From positions 1-64,000 of the forward strand of contig JAXHTV010000005.1 in the NCBI GenBank assembly GCA_034189865.1: 64,000 bases of DNA, in the 5' to 3' direction. Position 1 is the first letter of the stretch. Each line of letters opens with the position of its first letter. Below the pieces are notes generated by a model. The model was not told the DNA's origin. It was given only the letters and a program-made list of their open reading frames with translations, and made no database searches. Made by a program: the position numbers and the translations under genes. This document shows, in pieces, positions 26,901-35,987 of the stretch. Source of the stretch: Pseudomonadota bacterium (GTDB taxonomy: Bacteria > Pseudomonadota > Gammaproteobacteria > UBA5335).

Positions 26901-29556
26901 GTGAATCGCCCAAGGCCGCCAGCACGGCCTCCATCGCCTGCATACCGGAACGGAATAACCGAAAACGGTTCGAATCCATCACGAAGCCACCGGCCAGCAT
27001 GATACGGGCAATCCGGTCCAAACCCCGTGAGATGATCGATATTCCGGGCGCCTGCGCAATCTCCGCACTGCCCGTTAGGGTGTGCAACGCGCGTGCGAGA
27101 TCGTCACTGATAGTCACATCGTCAGACTCGGCGATCTCGGACCCGAAAAAGGACTGCAGCGTGTCCAGATGAGTGCGGGTTTCACGGTGGAAGATCTCAT
27201 AGAGCTGAGGATCCATCCGGGGCGAATCGGCCGTCTCGGGATCTGGTAACGGCGCTTGCTCGACCGGTGCCGGCGGCTGTGGAGGCTGAACGATCTCCTC
27301 CGCGGGCAACTGGCCGCCGGGCTTGGCGAGGGCGTTCGCCCGTTGCACGAGGCCATTCACATCACAAACGTCAGTCGACTTGCCCTTGAGTCGAGAGAGC
27401 AACTCCGGCAACACAGCGATGGCCTGGGCGACAGTTTCGACAATCGGAGGGCCTGTGGGCACGATCTGGTCGATGACCTTGTTGAGTAAATTCTCCACAG
27501 CCCAAGCAAATTCGCTGATTTGCTCAGCCCCCACCATTCGACCACTACCTTTCAGGGTATGGAAGCTGCGACGGACGGCCACCAACGCTTCCAGATCCTC
27601 GGCGTTATCTCGCCAGCGTGGAAAATACTGCTCCAGCGTCTCGTGGACTTCTTCGGCTTCCTCGAGAAATACCTCCAAAATCTCCGGATCAACAGCCGGC
27701 GACGGGCGTGCCGCGGGCGAGGGCGGCTGGTGGGCCGGGGCGGCCACTTCCGCTGGTGCCCGGTCGAGCGCGACTTCAGGTTGAGCCGGCGAAGCATCAG
27801 AAACCGGTGATGCCCCCGACTCCGGGGTCGGCTCGTCGAGCGCCAGCGCCGGATGTTCGGCGGTATGCTCCATCGGATCGTCGCAGACGATCTGTTCTTC
27901 CAATAAATCGACGTAGCCTTCGGTAGTATCCAACACCGCTTCGGCGTTGTGATGGCCGCTTTGCAGTGCATCCAGGTAATACTCGATGCTGACCACGGCA
28001 TCGGCGATCACCTGCAACGTGTCGGCCGCCGGTGTGGTGCCCACAGGTACCGATCGCTGGAGATACTCGTGCAATGCGCGCAGCAAAGCCACCGGCCGCG
28101 TAAGGCCCAGCATCTCCATCGCGGCGCGAATTTGTCGCAATAGCCGCGCCGCCTCGGTCAAATGCTCCGGCTGGTTCGGATTGTCCAGATACTCGACGAT
28201 GGCTTCCTGCGTGCGCGTCATATTGAGCGTCGATTCGCGCAACAAGGCCTGCGCCGCTTGGCGCGTCTGTGCATCGCTGTGCGGCTCGTCAGAACCGGTC
28301 AGCCCACGCAGCGACTCAGCTTCCAGATTCCCCTCGACACGAAGTAGCGCTTCGGCGACATCGAACAATCGAGACTCATTGGCCCGCTCTTTGCCAGCGG
28401 CGACCGGTGCGAGCTTCTCCACTTGGCTCATCAGCTCGGAACTAAGATCCTCGCGGTTGAGAATCACAAAGGTGTTGGCCATCCGCCGCAGCGTCTCGAC
28501 CAACGGCGCCAGCTCGTCAGGCGCCGAGTTCTGCACGCGGAGGAAAACATCCAAGGACTCCTTCACGCCGACCAAGTCTTCGTTAATGGCTGCAATGACA
28601 CCGCGAAGATCCTGCACGCTGGGCTGAGAAAGATTTTCTCGAAAATGCGCGACGGTATGCGCGTCCGGGACAACATCGTCCAAGCCGTACGTGGCCCGTA
28701 TCTCGCTCGCCTTGGGTCCGGCAGCGCGATGGAAAATCACCTGGTACAACATGGCCGACAAGGTCGCTTCAACAACGCCCTTGTCGGTGACCGACCCGCC
28801 GCCTTCCGCCAGACCTTTAATGATGCGATCGATGCGACCCACCAGCTGTTTGGTTGAAATGTCGGGCTGGATATCGCCACCGATAACGCCTTCGAAAAAA
28901 CCTTGAGCCACCCACCACAAACGGTAGGTCGCAGGATCACTCGAGGCCGCCTGCAACTGCTCGGCGATGCGCGCCATAGCAGCCATCGGCGCCGATCGTT
29001 CCGGCTGGCGAATCCAAGCGAGAAGGGCTTGCTGATATCCTGTCCGCAGATCGGCGGCCCGCCGATCCGGCAGTGGCTCGACCGCTGCTGGGGGCAAAGG
29101 CAGCGTGTCGGCATTGAGGCGTCCACCACAGGTAGCGAGGAAAATATCGACTTCCGACAGCGGTGGTTTCTTGGCGACCGCGCGCAGGGCGTTGAGTTGT
29201 GGCAGCAAGACAGCCGCCACCTCCTGTTCACCCTGCAGTATTTGGTTCAGATAGTGCGGAAACACCATGAGCCCGGCGGCCATGGGTTCATAGATCGATT
29301 TGGCGTCCGAGAGCTCGCCGGTAATGACCGCCTTGACGAGCGAATACATCTCGTCGACGAACAGCACCGACACATCCAGTTCGAGCATGCGCAAGGTGCC
29401 TGCCACCTGTCGCAAATCGGCGGCGCAGCGCTTTAGCGCATCGACATCGTCGGGCACTTCGACATACTGTTCCAACGCGCCGGCGGCACTGACCAAGGAC
29501 GCATCAACCTGCGTCTTCACCCAGTGCAGCGAGTCGGATAGCGATTGGCTAATCAT
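23923..29556 (-). CDS. chpA: Hybrid CheA-type histidine kinase/response regulator of the Pil-Chp system
   Basis: About 1,877 residues from the ATG at 29556 (GAGG eight bases upstream); Pseudomonas ChpA has about 2,470. After an N-terminal FimL-like helical region come three Hpt domains with intact phospho-His: FHTLKGSGRM (about 665), LHTLTGSAEI (about 824) and LHTFKGSSRM (about 981). An acidic, Pro-rich linker with a PEPEPEPEPE run follows. Next come the dimerisation region (LLNYAGEVSIYRSRLE), HATPase (LRNAVSHGLEAPDERR; DDGRGLDF), a CheW-like domain, and a C-terminal receiver with Asp in MLVDIEMPRMDG (about 1,799). It relays PilJ signals to PilG and PilH to control type IV pili and twitching. 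Confidence 0.93.
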   Translation of the reverse strand: MISQSLSDSLHWVKTQVDASLVSAAGALEQYVEVPDDVDALKRCAADLRQVAGTLRMLELDVSVLFVDEMYSLVKAVITGELSDAKSIYEPMAAGLMVFPHYLNQILQGEQEVAAVLLPQLNALRAVAKKPPLSEVDIFLATCGGRLNADTLPLPPAAVEPLPDRRAADLRTGYQQALLAWIRQPERSAPMAAMARIAEQLQAASSDPATYRLWWVAQGFFEGVIGGDIQPDISTKQLVGRIDRIIKGLAEGGGSVTDKGVVEATLSAMLYQVIFHRAAGPKASEIRATYGLDDVVPDAHTVAHFRENLSQPSVQDLRGVIAAINEDLVGVKESLDVFLRVQNSAPDELAPLVETLRRMANTFVILNREDLSSELMSQVEKLAPVAAGKERANESRLFDVAEALLRVEGNLEAESLRGLTGSDEPHSDAQTRQAAQALLRESTLNMTRTQEAIVEYLDNPNQPEHLTEAARLLRQIRAAMEMLGLTRPVALLRALHEYLQRSVPVGTTPAADTLQVIADAVVSIEYYLDALQSGHHNAEAVLDTTEGYVDLLEEQIVCDDPMEHTAEHPALALDEPTPESGASPVSDASPAQPEVALDRAPAEVAAPAHQPPSPAARPSPAVDPEILEVFLEEAEEVHETLEQYFPRWRDNAEDLEALVAVRRSFHTLKGSGRMVGAEQISEFAWAVENLLNKVIDQIVPTGPPIVETVAQAIAVLPELLSRLKGKSTDVCDVNGLVQRANALAKPGGQLPAEEIVQPPQPPAPVEQAPLPDPETADSPRMDPQLYEIFHRETRTHLDTLQSFFGSEIAESDDVTISDDLARALHTLTGSAEIAQAPGISIISRGLDRIARIMLAGGFVMDSNRFRLFRSGMQAMEAVLAALGDSQAPLPDHQELVARINQEVHELAQRMEQSEEVETPPVPKAAVQAEERLDQPANLDAGLLQVFVEEGAEILERMDQLLDRWSNDRGNDALLDAMLRELHTFKGSSRMAEARNMGDLTHETESFVKSLRDRRISPEDEAVKLLYRTIDRLNAMLERYREGFPVAAESELLAALGGSDAPAQERSVPDVESTPDEVRTPVPAAPTPWPMDDEDSLEVEDYGIEVEEADFAEFDLAQFNVVDPESLTASTEPVDPGEVRPLADSSKQSPPLTVDVVEIAGDEPNQDPAVSDEPQPVEPSTESESDAFPVEPDPWFGEEDKKLGWTRPADMSPEPEPEPEPEVPVLGPAEVIPVRPDREPSAPSQPLKPAASKTEVPRSVVALPGQEAVRVSSELLDNLLNYAGEVSIYRSRLEQQIRTLGYHVKELDQTVSRLRHQLRELELETEAQILYSHDTGDGAKAPNLDEDFDPLEFDRYTRVQQLSRALTESVADLSSLQELLEELQRESDSLLLQQSRVTTELQGTLMHTRMVPLSTYVARLRRVVRQTADQLGKTAQLEVVGAENEMDRSVLERMLAPLEHLLRNAVSHGLEAPDERRGTGKSPGGTVHLVMRREGSQVVLEVSDDGRGLDFERIRKKAVDRALIRPEASLSDDEIAHLIMTPGMSTATEVTQISGRGVGMGVVDAEIKQFGGTLSIDSQPGQGTRFTVRLPYTLAISQCLLVNAGTETYAVPLNAVEGVVRLYPDETSAYLDGQLSQYQYGGETYNVRSFAELVGAPPGLMPEEGGGLPMLLVKAGSNRCALVVDGMLGSREVVVKTVGRQVSSIRGITGATILGDGRVVLILDVNALVRLGALGSSAAPESQAEHYTARRQIKVLVVDDSITVRRVTTRLLEKHGMVALTARDGVDALALLQENRPDVMLVDIEMPRMDGFELVTHIRNDRETHGIPVVMITSRVGEKHRARAVKIGVNDYLGKPYQEQELLDAIDRLVNPALSAEG

Positions 29557-29714
29557 CCATCGTACCTCGGGCGGCACCATCCTGGGTGGCGAACACGAAT
29601 CCCAAGCCGTTTGCCGAATGGTTCGTCAACGGACCTCGGGCGTGCCAAGCGAAGCTCCCTCGCGGTTCCCCTTCCCCATCATTTTTTTGGTTGTTCTTCA
29701 TTCAGATCGGTCAC

Positions 29715-31766
29715 CTAGCCGGGAAGCTTGAATCCCGCCACCGACCGACGCAGTTCGCTAGACAGTTGTGCCAGACGCCCAATGGATTCGCCGGTGATGC
29801 GCGTTCCTTGCTCCGTCTGCTCGGTGGTTTTCTGGATCGCACTCATGTTGCCCGACACTTCCGATGCCCTGCCCGACTGTTGGCGGGCCGCATCGGAGAT
29901 GCTTTGCACCAAGCTGGCGATCTGATTGGAAACCCGTTCAATCTCATCAAGGGCGTTACCGGCGTCTTCCGCCCGTTTCGCCCCCGCTACCACCCCGGCC
30001 GTACTCTTCTCCATGGAGCCCACCGCCTCGTTGGTATCAGCCTGAATGGCATGTACGAGCGCCTCGATCTGGCGTGTGGCGCTGGTACAACGCTCGGCCA
30101 ACCGTTGAACCTCGTCCGCGACCACCGCAAATCCCCGGCCGGCTTCGCCTGCGGACGAGGCCTGGATTGCAGCGTTCAGCGCCAGAATGTTGGTTTGCTC
30201 GGCGATGTCGTTAATCAACTCGACGATGTTGCCAATCTCCTGGGAACTTTCACCCAGCCGTTTGATTCGTTTGGACGTTTCCTGAATCTGTTCACGAATT
30301 GTTGTCATGCCTTCAATGGTGCGGCGCACTGCAGCGCTACCTTTGGCCGCCACTTTGACCGAATGCTGCGCCACCTTGGCCGAACGCTGGGCGTTCTCGG
30401 AAACGTGCTCGATCGACCGCACCATGGTCTGAATAGACGAAGTTGCCGAACCGATCTGGTCGTTCTGGTGCTCCGTAGCCTTAATCAGCTTGCGGACGAT
30501 ACCCTCACTGTCGTTGGCGGAGGCGGCAACGCGCTCCGCCGTACTGTTAATGGTGCGGACCAAATCACGCAGTGCTTCGACGGCATAGTTCACGGCATCG
30601 GCAATCGCGCCCGTAATGTCCTCGGTCACTGTGGCTTGGACGCCCAAATCGCCTTCGGCCAAACTGCCCATTTCATCCAGCAGTTGGAGAATGGCGTCCT
30701 GGTTCTTACGATTCTGCTCGCGGGCCGAGCGCAGTAGTTGCCGTATCCGCGCCGTCATCAGATACACGGCCGCGACAATCAACAACAGCGTGATCCCGCC
30801 CAGAATCAAGCTGTAAACGGGCTGCATAAAGCGGTTCTGGGCGTGCTGCCGGAATGCCACCGACTGTTGGGCCAAGCCCTGTTGCAGAATGGCCACCTGG
30901 TCGGCCAACTCCCGCGATGCCACCGAGGCAGTGCCCAACACGGCGGCATTGGATGCGATGTAGTCCACTTGCTCCGATAAGGGGGGAAACAGTTTGATAA
31001 GACGTGCGAGAGTTTCGCGAATCGGACCGTCGGCGGGCACTTTGGTCACGCCCAAAGCGCGATCCCCCTCCGCCAATGCCTGCAACCCCTCACTGAACCG
31101 GGCCAGCTGTTCGGTGAGAGCCACGCCCGCACTGGCATCGGGAACCGTGCCTGCAAAAATGGCACTGATCTGATTGTTCATGCGTTGTACCACCGTGGAA
31201 AGCCGCAGGACAAAGTTGACCTGACTTGCGGGCACACGCGCGGCCCGCAGCTGATCAACCAAAGTATCCAGATCGTCCAACAACTGGGGGAATAACGCTT
31301 CGAATTCGGCTTGGTAAGCCCGGGCGCCGGGCATCACACCTTTGACCTCCATGATCGCGCGAACGCTCGGCGTGGCCTTGGCCCACGTTTCGGCCACCAG
31401 ATCCACGCGTGCCTGCACTTCCGGTGGCGGCGGGGGCAAGCCCTCGACTGGATCGCCGCCCCTGAGTTTGTTCAGCGTCGTAACAAACTTGTCCACCACC
31501 TGCTGAAATTCGATAAAGGTTTGGCGCGCAGCCAACTCATCAGCCACCGCATTCACGGCTTCGAAGCCCCGAGCGCCGATGCGCTCGGCCAGAACTTGCT
31601 GCGTGGTGGTGGTCTGCAGATAAGCCTCGTCTTGTCCGGTCAACCGAAATTGGTACACCACACTCGCAGCAGTGGCAGCAACAGAGAGCGCCAGCAACAC
31701 GAGCAGCACCGCAAAGGGCCGCCCCGTTCTCGCCTCATGTTTCGATTTGGCTGTTGCCCCTGCCAT
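29715..31766 (-). CDS. pilJ: Methyl-accepting chemotaxis protein PilJ
   Basis: 683 residues, close to Pseudomonas PilJ. One N-terminal transmembrane helix ([21 protein letters not shown]) and a second near residue 330 ([24 protein letters not shown]) enclose a large periplasmic helical domain of the PilJ/NarX type. A cytoplasmic HAMP-like linker and a long coiled-coil signalling domain follow. The hairpin tip is readable as [24 protein letters not shown] and [20 protein letters not shown]. It reports surface or pilus state to ChpA through PilI. The methylation enzyme genes pilK and chpB are absent nearby. 129 bases separate it from pilI and 158 from chpA. Confidence 0.93.
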   Translation of the reverse strand: MAGATAKSKHEARTGRPFAVLLVLLALSVAATAASVVYQFRLTGQDEAYLQTTTTQQVLAERIGARGFEAVNAVADELAARQTFIEFQQVVDKFVTTLNKLRGGDPVEGLPPPPPEVQARVDLVAETWAKATPSVRAIMEVKGVMPGARAYQAEFEALFPQLLDDLDTLVDQLRAARVPASQVNFVLRLSTVVQRMNNQISAIFAGTVPDASAGVALTEQLARFSEGLQALAEGDRALGVTKVPADGPIRETLARLIKLFPPLSEQVDYIASNAAVLGTASVASRELADQVAILQQGLAQQSVAFRQHAQNRFMQPVYSLILGGITLLLIVAAVYLMTARIRQLLRSAREQNRKNQDAILQLLDEMGSLAEGDLGVQATVTEDITGAIADAVNYAVEALRDLVRTINSTAERVAASANDSEGIVRKLIKATEHQNDQIGSATSSIQTMVRSIEHVSENAQRSAKVAQHSVKVAAKGSAAVRRTIEGMTTIREQIQETSKRIKRLGESSQEIGNIVELINDIAEQTNILALNAAIQASSAGEAGRGFAVVADEVQRLAERCTSATRQIEALVHAIQADTNEAVGSMEKSTAGVVAGAKRAEDAGNALDEIERVSNQIASLVQSISDAARQQSGRASEVSGNMSAIQKTTEQTEQGTRITGESIGRLAQLSSELRRSVAGFKLPG

Positions 31767-31895
31767 ATTGGCTCCTTATCCCAGCGCGGTCGTCATCTCG
31801 GGTTTGAGGAACTGACCGCCCTTCACTCAAGTCTTGGCCGAACTCCCGTTTGGGTACGAATAACGGCCGTTATGGGTCATTTTTAAGTCTTTGGC

Positions 31896-32471
31896 CTACC
31901 CAACCGCTTCACGCTGGTCCGATGCATTGGTAAACAAATCATCTTCCACCAGCCGGTAGAAACTGAATACGCCCCACAAATCTTCGCCTTGCCGGTAGCC
32001 ATAGGCCACGAACGGGCGATAGGGCTCGAGAATCTCGTCGGACCGGTCGACTTTTTGTTTTTGTTCAAACTGGCGAAAGCCCACCACTTCGTCGACCAAC
32101 AGCCCGGCCGAAACATCCGGGTGCTTGATGACGATCAAGCGCACACCGCGCGCATTGGGCACCGTGAGGCGACCCTCCAACAAACAAGCCAGATCGGTTA
32201 CCGGTACCAAGCTGCCACGCACGTTTGCAATACCGCGCAACCAAAGTCGTGCGCCGGGCAATCGCGTTAATGCCGGGCAACGAATCACCTCCCGAACCAC
32301 ATCGCGATCCGCCAGCATCCGGGCACCACCGACGCGAAACCCCAGTCCCGTCCAAACGCCCGGCGCATCAGAACCCGACGCCGTCGGACCCGCCAGCTCG
32401 CGGCTGCGCCGATCGATCTCGATCAAAGCGGAAAATGGATCCAACGCGATTTCAGCAAGGCGAGGCCGCAT
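31896..32471 (-). CDS. pilI: CheW-like coupling protein PilI
   Basis: 191 residues with one CheW domain: GFRVGGARMLADRDVVREVI, RLPGARLWLRGIANVRGSLVPVTDLACLLEG and VRLIVIKHPDVSAGLLVDEVVGF. It links PilJ to the ChpA kinase. The ATG at 32471 lies directly after the pilH stop, so translation is probably coupled. Order and orientation (pilG, pilH, pilI, pilJ, chpA) match Pseudomonas, which fixes the assignment better than sequence alone. Confidence 0.92.
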   Translation of the reverse strand: MRPRLAEIALDPFSALIEIDRRSRELAGPTASGSDAPGVWTGLGFRVGGARMLADRDVVREVIRCPALTRLPGARLWLRGIANVRGSLVPVTDLACLLEGRLTVPNARGVRLIVIKHPDVSAGLLVDEVVGFRQFEQKQKVDRSDEILEPYRPFVAYGYRQGEDLWGVFSFYRLVEDDLFTNASDQREAVG

Positions 32472-32472
32472 C

Positions 32473-32838
32473 TCAGTTCTCTACCACGGCCTTGATCTTG
32501 CGGATCAGTTCAGCCTCGTGGACTGGCTTGACGACGTAGTCGATCGCCCCCTGGCGCAACGCCCAGATACGATCAGTGTCCTGATCTTTGGTGGTCACCA
32601 TGAGAATCGGGATCGACGCGGTCTGTGAATCTTTGCTCAACTTGCGCGTGGCCTGAAAACCACTCATCCCCGGCATCACCACATCCATCAATATGACGTC
32701 CGGATGTTCGGCACGCGCCATCATGATCCCTTCCTCACCGTCATTGGCGACCAGGGTCTCGTAGCCGTGCTTCTGCATGATCTTCTGCAGGACGTATATT
32801 TCCGTGGGTGAGTCGTCCACGATTAATATCCGAGCCAT
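32473..32838 (-). CDS. pilH: Response regulator PilH
   Basis: 121 residues, a stand-alone receiver (CheY-like) domain. ARILIVDDSPTE gives the acidic pocket, VILMDVVMPGMSG the phospho-Asp, and VTTKDQDTDR and YVVKPV the switch Thr and Lys. PilH opposes PilG and, as known in Pseudomonas, acts with the retraction side or as a phosphate sink. It is the second gene of the cluster and starts 58 bases after pilG. Confidence 0.93.
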   Translation of the reverse strand: MARILIVDDSPTEIYVLQKIMQKHGYETLVANDGEEGIMMARAEHPDVILMDVVMPGMSGFQATRKLSKDSQTASIPILMVTTKDQDTDRIWALRQGAIDYVVKPVHEAELIRKIKAVVEN

Positions 32839-32896
32839 TGAATCCCCATCTCCGGTTTATGCCCTTGCTCCGTCAACCCGTGTCCCGCCCTGCCCG

Positions 32897-33304
32897 CTAG
32901 TGCCGGACGTATTGTCGAATCGCACCGACCAATTCATCGCCGGTGAAAGGTTTAGTCAAGTACTCTTCGGAACCCACCAATCGGCCCCGGGCGCGGTCAA
33001 ACAACCCATCCTTACTGGATAGCAACACCACCGGGACGTCGCGGAACATTTTGTTCTGTTTGATCAGGGCGCAGGTTTGATATCCGTCGAGTCGAGGCAT
33101 CATGATGTCGGCAAATATGATGTCCGGTTTGCGCTCGGCGATTTTGGCCAGCGCTTCGTAGCCGTCTGTGGCACCCACAACGGTGCACCCCTGCTTCTGC
33201 AGAATGGTCTCTGCAGTTCGTCGAATGGTTTTACTGTCGTCGATCACCAGTATCGTCAGGCCGGCCAACTCGCCGCCGGTGTCGTTCCCGTCCGCTTCAG
33301 TCAT
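32897..33304 (-). CDS. pilG: Response regulator PilG
   Basis: About 135 residues from the ATG at 33304, preceded by GGAG with a six-base spacer. It is a receiver domain with a short N-terminal tail (MTEADGNDTGGELAG) typical of PilG. LTILVIDDSKTIRR, IIFADIMMPRLDG (phospho-Asp), VLLSSKDG and YLTKPFTGDEL are conserved. It is the output regulator that stimulates pilus extension and cAMP signalling in Pseudomonas. The start codon overlaps, as ATGA at 33301-33304, the stop of an open frame running in from 33531, so pilG may be coupled to a small upstream gene. Confidence 0.93.
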   Translation of the reverse strand: MTEADGNDTGGELAGLTILVIDDSKTIRRTAETILQKQGCTVVGATDGYEALAKIAERKPDIIFADIMMPRLDGYQTCALIKQNKMFRDVPVVLLSSKDGLFDRARGRLVGSEEYLTKPFTGDELVGAIRQYVRH

Positions 33305-33531
33305 TGCCCGCTCCGAACCATCATCGATAACTTGTTCATGCCCCAAACAACGCCACGTGGCGAAAGAATCTCGATGCGCTCCCGGTCATAACAAAAGTCA
33401 TCGTCGACAAGCCGGGCTGCGGGGGAAAACTCGATCAACGTCATGCTTCGCGTTCCAAAGCGGAAAGGACTGTCGACAAACCGAAAAACACCCTTATAAA
33501 ACCGAATGTTACGTCGATACGGAGGCGACAT
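33301..33531 (-). CDS. Possible small protein gene coupled to pilG
   Basis: An open frame of 76 codons (ATG at 33531, a second ATG near codon 30) ends at 33301, its TGA overlapping the pilG start as ATGA. The C-terminal part (MTLIEFSPAARLVDDDFCYDRERIEILSPRGVVWGMNKLSMMVRSGQ) reads like folded protein rather than random sequence. There is no convincing ribosome site, no family I recognise, and the frame stays open further upstream without protein-like sequence. It may be a real small gene or chance. Confidence 0.35.
   Translation of the reverse strand: MSPPYRRNIRFYKGVFRFVDSPFRFGTRSMTLIEFSPAARLVDDDFCYDRERIEILSPRGVVWGMNKLSMMVRSGQ
33473..33500 (+). promoter_or_regulatory. Candidate sigma-70 promoter for gshA
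   Basis: TCGACA (33473-33478) is a five-of-six -35 box, and TATAAA (33495-33500) a five-of-six -10 box, with a 16-base spacer. It points towards gshA, about 110 bases upstream of its start, within the divergent region between pilG and gshA. It overlaps the possible small minus-strand ORF. Confidence 0.45.
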
Positions 33532-33610
33532 GAGATGAAAAATTCGTGGGATTCCCGGGACGATGCCCGGTATCATAGTCCGACACCGCGGCCATAGCAG
33601 GAAAGGTTTC

Positions 33611-34906
33611 ATGATGCCGAGCACTCCCAGAACTGTGCCGAATATGAGCGCCGAGCTACGCAAGCCGGTTTTGCAGATCGAAGCGTTGTTGCTGGAAAAG
33701 CAAAGCTTGATCGAGTCTTGGTTCCGCAAACACTGGTTGCACACGCCCCCGCCCTTCTATGCATCGGTCGATCTTCGCAATGCCGGCTTCAAACTGGCGC
33801 CGGTTGACACGAATCTTTTTCCGGCAGGCTTCAACAATCTCGATTCGTCCTGCCATCCGCTTTGTATTCAGGCCGTTCAACGAGCCATCGAGCGCCATTG
33901 CCCAACCGGTCGAAACATCTTGATCGTGCCCGAGAGCCACACCCGGAATCTCTATTATCTAGAGAGCTTGGCCGCTTTGGCGTCCATCGTTGAGCGGGCC
34001 GGCTTCGATGTACGTATCGGCTCCTTATTGACAGACTTGAACGGAGCCCAGACCATCGATTTGCCCTCTGGAAACCAGGTCACACTGGAACCACTGGAAC
34101 GTCACGGCGACCGCTTGAGCGTGAACGATTTCCAGCCCTGCATGATTCTGCTGAACAACGACTTGTCGAAGGGAAATCCGGCAATATTCGCCGGGCTCCA
34201 ACAGCCCATTCAGCCACCGCCGGTCCTGGGTTGGACTCAGCGAACCAAATCGGGACATTTCGAGATCTACCGCGAAGTTGCCGAAGAGTTCGCCGATCTG
34301 GTCGGCATGGACCCCTGGTTGATCGATCCGTTTTATCGCAGTTGTGGCCGAATCGATTTTCTCAAGCGCGAGGGCCTCGATTGTATGGCCCATAACATCT
34401 CCAGCATGTTAGAGATGATCGGAGAAAAATATCGTCAATATGGGATCGACAAAGTGCCGTTCGTCATCGTCAAGGCCGACGCCGGCACCTATGGCATGGG
34501 GATTATGACGGTGACCGAACCCGACGACATCTACCGTCTCAGCCGAAAACAGCGAACCAAAATGAGCTCGGCCAAAGAAGGATTATCGGTCGACCGCGTG
34601 CTGATCCAAGAAGGCGTCTACACGGAAGAAACATGGGGGGAGAACGGGGCGGTCGCCGAACCGGTGGTGTACATGATCGATAACGCGGTGGCCGGCGGAT
34701 TCTATCGGGTTCACGAAGAGCGCGGACCCAACGAGAACCTCAATGCACCGGGCATGCGTTTTCAGCCGCTCGCCTTCGGCGAATCCTGTATCACACCGGA
34801 CAAGCACTTAGACCCGGATGCTGAACCGAATCGATTTTATGCCTATGGCGTGATCGCCCGCTTGGCCCTGATCGCGGCGGCCCGAGAGTTGGCGACCAAA
34901 ACCTGA
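33611..34906 (+). CDS. gshA: Glutamate-cysteine ligase, Acidithiobacillus-type family
   Basis: About 431 residues, from the ATG at 33611 with AGGAAAGG just upstream. It is not like the 520-residue E. coli GshA. It follows the rare family first defined in Acidithiobacillus (Thiobacillus) ferrooxidans: LLEKQSLIESWFRKHW, VDLRNAGFKLAPVDTNLFPAGFNNL, and late PFVIVKADAGTYGMGIMTV with a glycine-rich ATP loop, then RVLIQEGVYTEE. It makes gamma-glutamylcysteine from Glu and Cys with ATP, the first glutathione step. gshB follows after 26 bases, completing the pathway. The family name rests on my reading of these segments. Confidence 0.88.
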   Translation: MMPSTPRTVPNMSAELRKPVLQIEALLLEKQSLIESWFRKHWLHTPPPFYASVDLRNAGFKLAPVDTNLFPAGFNNLDSSCHPLCIQAVQRAIERHCPTGRNILIVPESHTRNLYYLESLAALASIVERAGFDVRIGSLLTDLNGAQTIDLPSGNQVTLEPLERHGDRLSVNDFQPCMILLNNDLSKGNPAIFAGLQQPIQPPPVLGWTQRTKSGHFEIYREVAEEFADLVGMDPWLIDPFYRSCGRIDFLKREGLDCMAHNISSMLEMIGEKYRQYGIDKVPFVIVKADAGTYGMGIMTVTEPDDIYRLSRKQRTKMSSAKEGLSVDRVLIQEGVYTEETWGENGAVAEPVVYMIDNAVAGGFYRVHEERGPNENLNAPGMRFQPLAFGESCITPDKHLDPDAEPNRFYAYGVIARLALIAAARELATKT

Positions 34907-34932
34907 AGCATTCAGCGCGAGGAGATCTTGTC

Positions 34933-35883
34933 ATGAGCATCCGTGTCGGGGTCGTAATGGACCCGATCGCCCATATCAAACCGCATAAAGACACCACGTT
35001 GGCCATGCTCCTGGAATGTCAGCGGCGCGACTGGAACATGCGTTACATGGAGCTCGACGACCTCTACTTGAATGATGGAAAGGCTTTTGCCCGACAACGC
35101 CCGCTGCAAGTCCGCGACAGCGACCGCGACTGGTTCGAATTGGGCGAACCCGACGAAAGCCCGTTGAGCGATCTGGACGTCATCCTGATGCGGAAAGATC
35201 CGCCGTTTAACATGGAATATATCTACGCGACCTACATCCTGGAACGAGCCCAAGCCGAAGGCGCCTTGGTGGTCAACCGGCCCGAGAGCCTCAGGGACGT
35301 CAGTGAAAAGGTCTACACCGCCTGGTTTCCCCAGTGTTGCCCCCCCACCTTGATTACACGCGACATGGGCCGATTGCGCCATTTCGTTCACGAACAGCAA
35401 GAAGTGGTCGTCAAACCTCTGGACGGGATGGGTGGCGCTTTCATATTTCGAATCACACACGGCGACATGAACACCGGCGTGATCCTGGAAACACTCACCG
35501 ACCACGGCCGACGCTATGCCATGGCACAACGGTACATTCCCGCGGTACGAGAGGGTGACAAACGCATTTTGCTAATTGACGGCGAACCGGTTCCGTATGC
35601 GCTGGCGCGCATTCCGGCTGCCGGCGAAGCGCGTGCCAACCTGGCGGCCGGCGGAACCGGAGAAGGCCGTGAACTCACCGAGCGCGACCGATGGATCTGC
35701 GAGCAGGTCGCCCCCATACTTAAGAAGAAAGGGCTGCTCTTCGTGGGCCTGGACGTGATCGGTGACTACCTCACCGAAATCAACGTCACCAGCCCAACCT
35801 GCGTGCGTGAGCTGGACCGGCAATATGGCATCACTATCAGCGCCCGATTCATGGACGCCATTGAGCAGCGGCTGGGCGCGTGA
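34933..35883 (+). CDS. gshB: Glutathione synthetase
   Basis: 316 residues, the usual proteobacterial GshB size. The ATP-grasp protein opens RVGVVMDPIAHIKPHKDTTLAML, the family N-terminus. LMRKDPPFNMEYIYATYILE, VVKPLDGMGGAFIFRI (ATP loop) and FVGLDVIGDYLTEINVTSPTCVREL (Mg-binding Glu/Asn) are diagnostic. It adds glycine to gamma-glutamylcysteine. The gene follows gshA and precedes the TonB-like gene, the same neighbourhood (gshB next to the pil-chp genes and tonB3-algH-ruvX-pyr) as in Pseudomonas. Confidence 0.97.
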   Translation: MSIRVGVVMDPIAHIKPHKDTTLAMLLECQRRDWNMRYMELDDLYLNDGKAFARQRPLQVRDSDRDWFELGEPDESPLSDLDVILMRKDPPFNMEYIYATYILERAQAEGALVVNRPESLRDVSEKVYTAWFPQCCPPTLITRDMGRLRHFVHEQQEVVVKPLDGMGGAFIFRITHGDMNTGVILETLTDHGRRYAMAQRYIPAVREGDKRILLIDGEPVPYALARIPAAGEARANLAAGGTGEGRELTERDRWICEQVAPILKKKGLLFVGLDVIGDYLTEINVTSPTCVRELDRQYGITISARFMDAIEQRLGA

Positions 35884-35987
35884 CGGTCTGTGTCCCCTCA
35901 TCTTTCCGGATGACCTCTACGCAATGGATCACAACAGACTGTCCGCCACTGGCCGATAACCCGCGTGGACAGACATCCACTTGACCC

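Noticed and set aside
29586-30737. 383-codon plus-strand frame
   Set aside because: Antisense of pilJ; composition and lack of motifs show that it is a shadow.
33532-33744. Upstream extension of the small minus-strand ORF before pilG
   Set aside because: It overlaps the gshA start region and reads as non-protein sequence.
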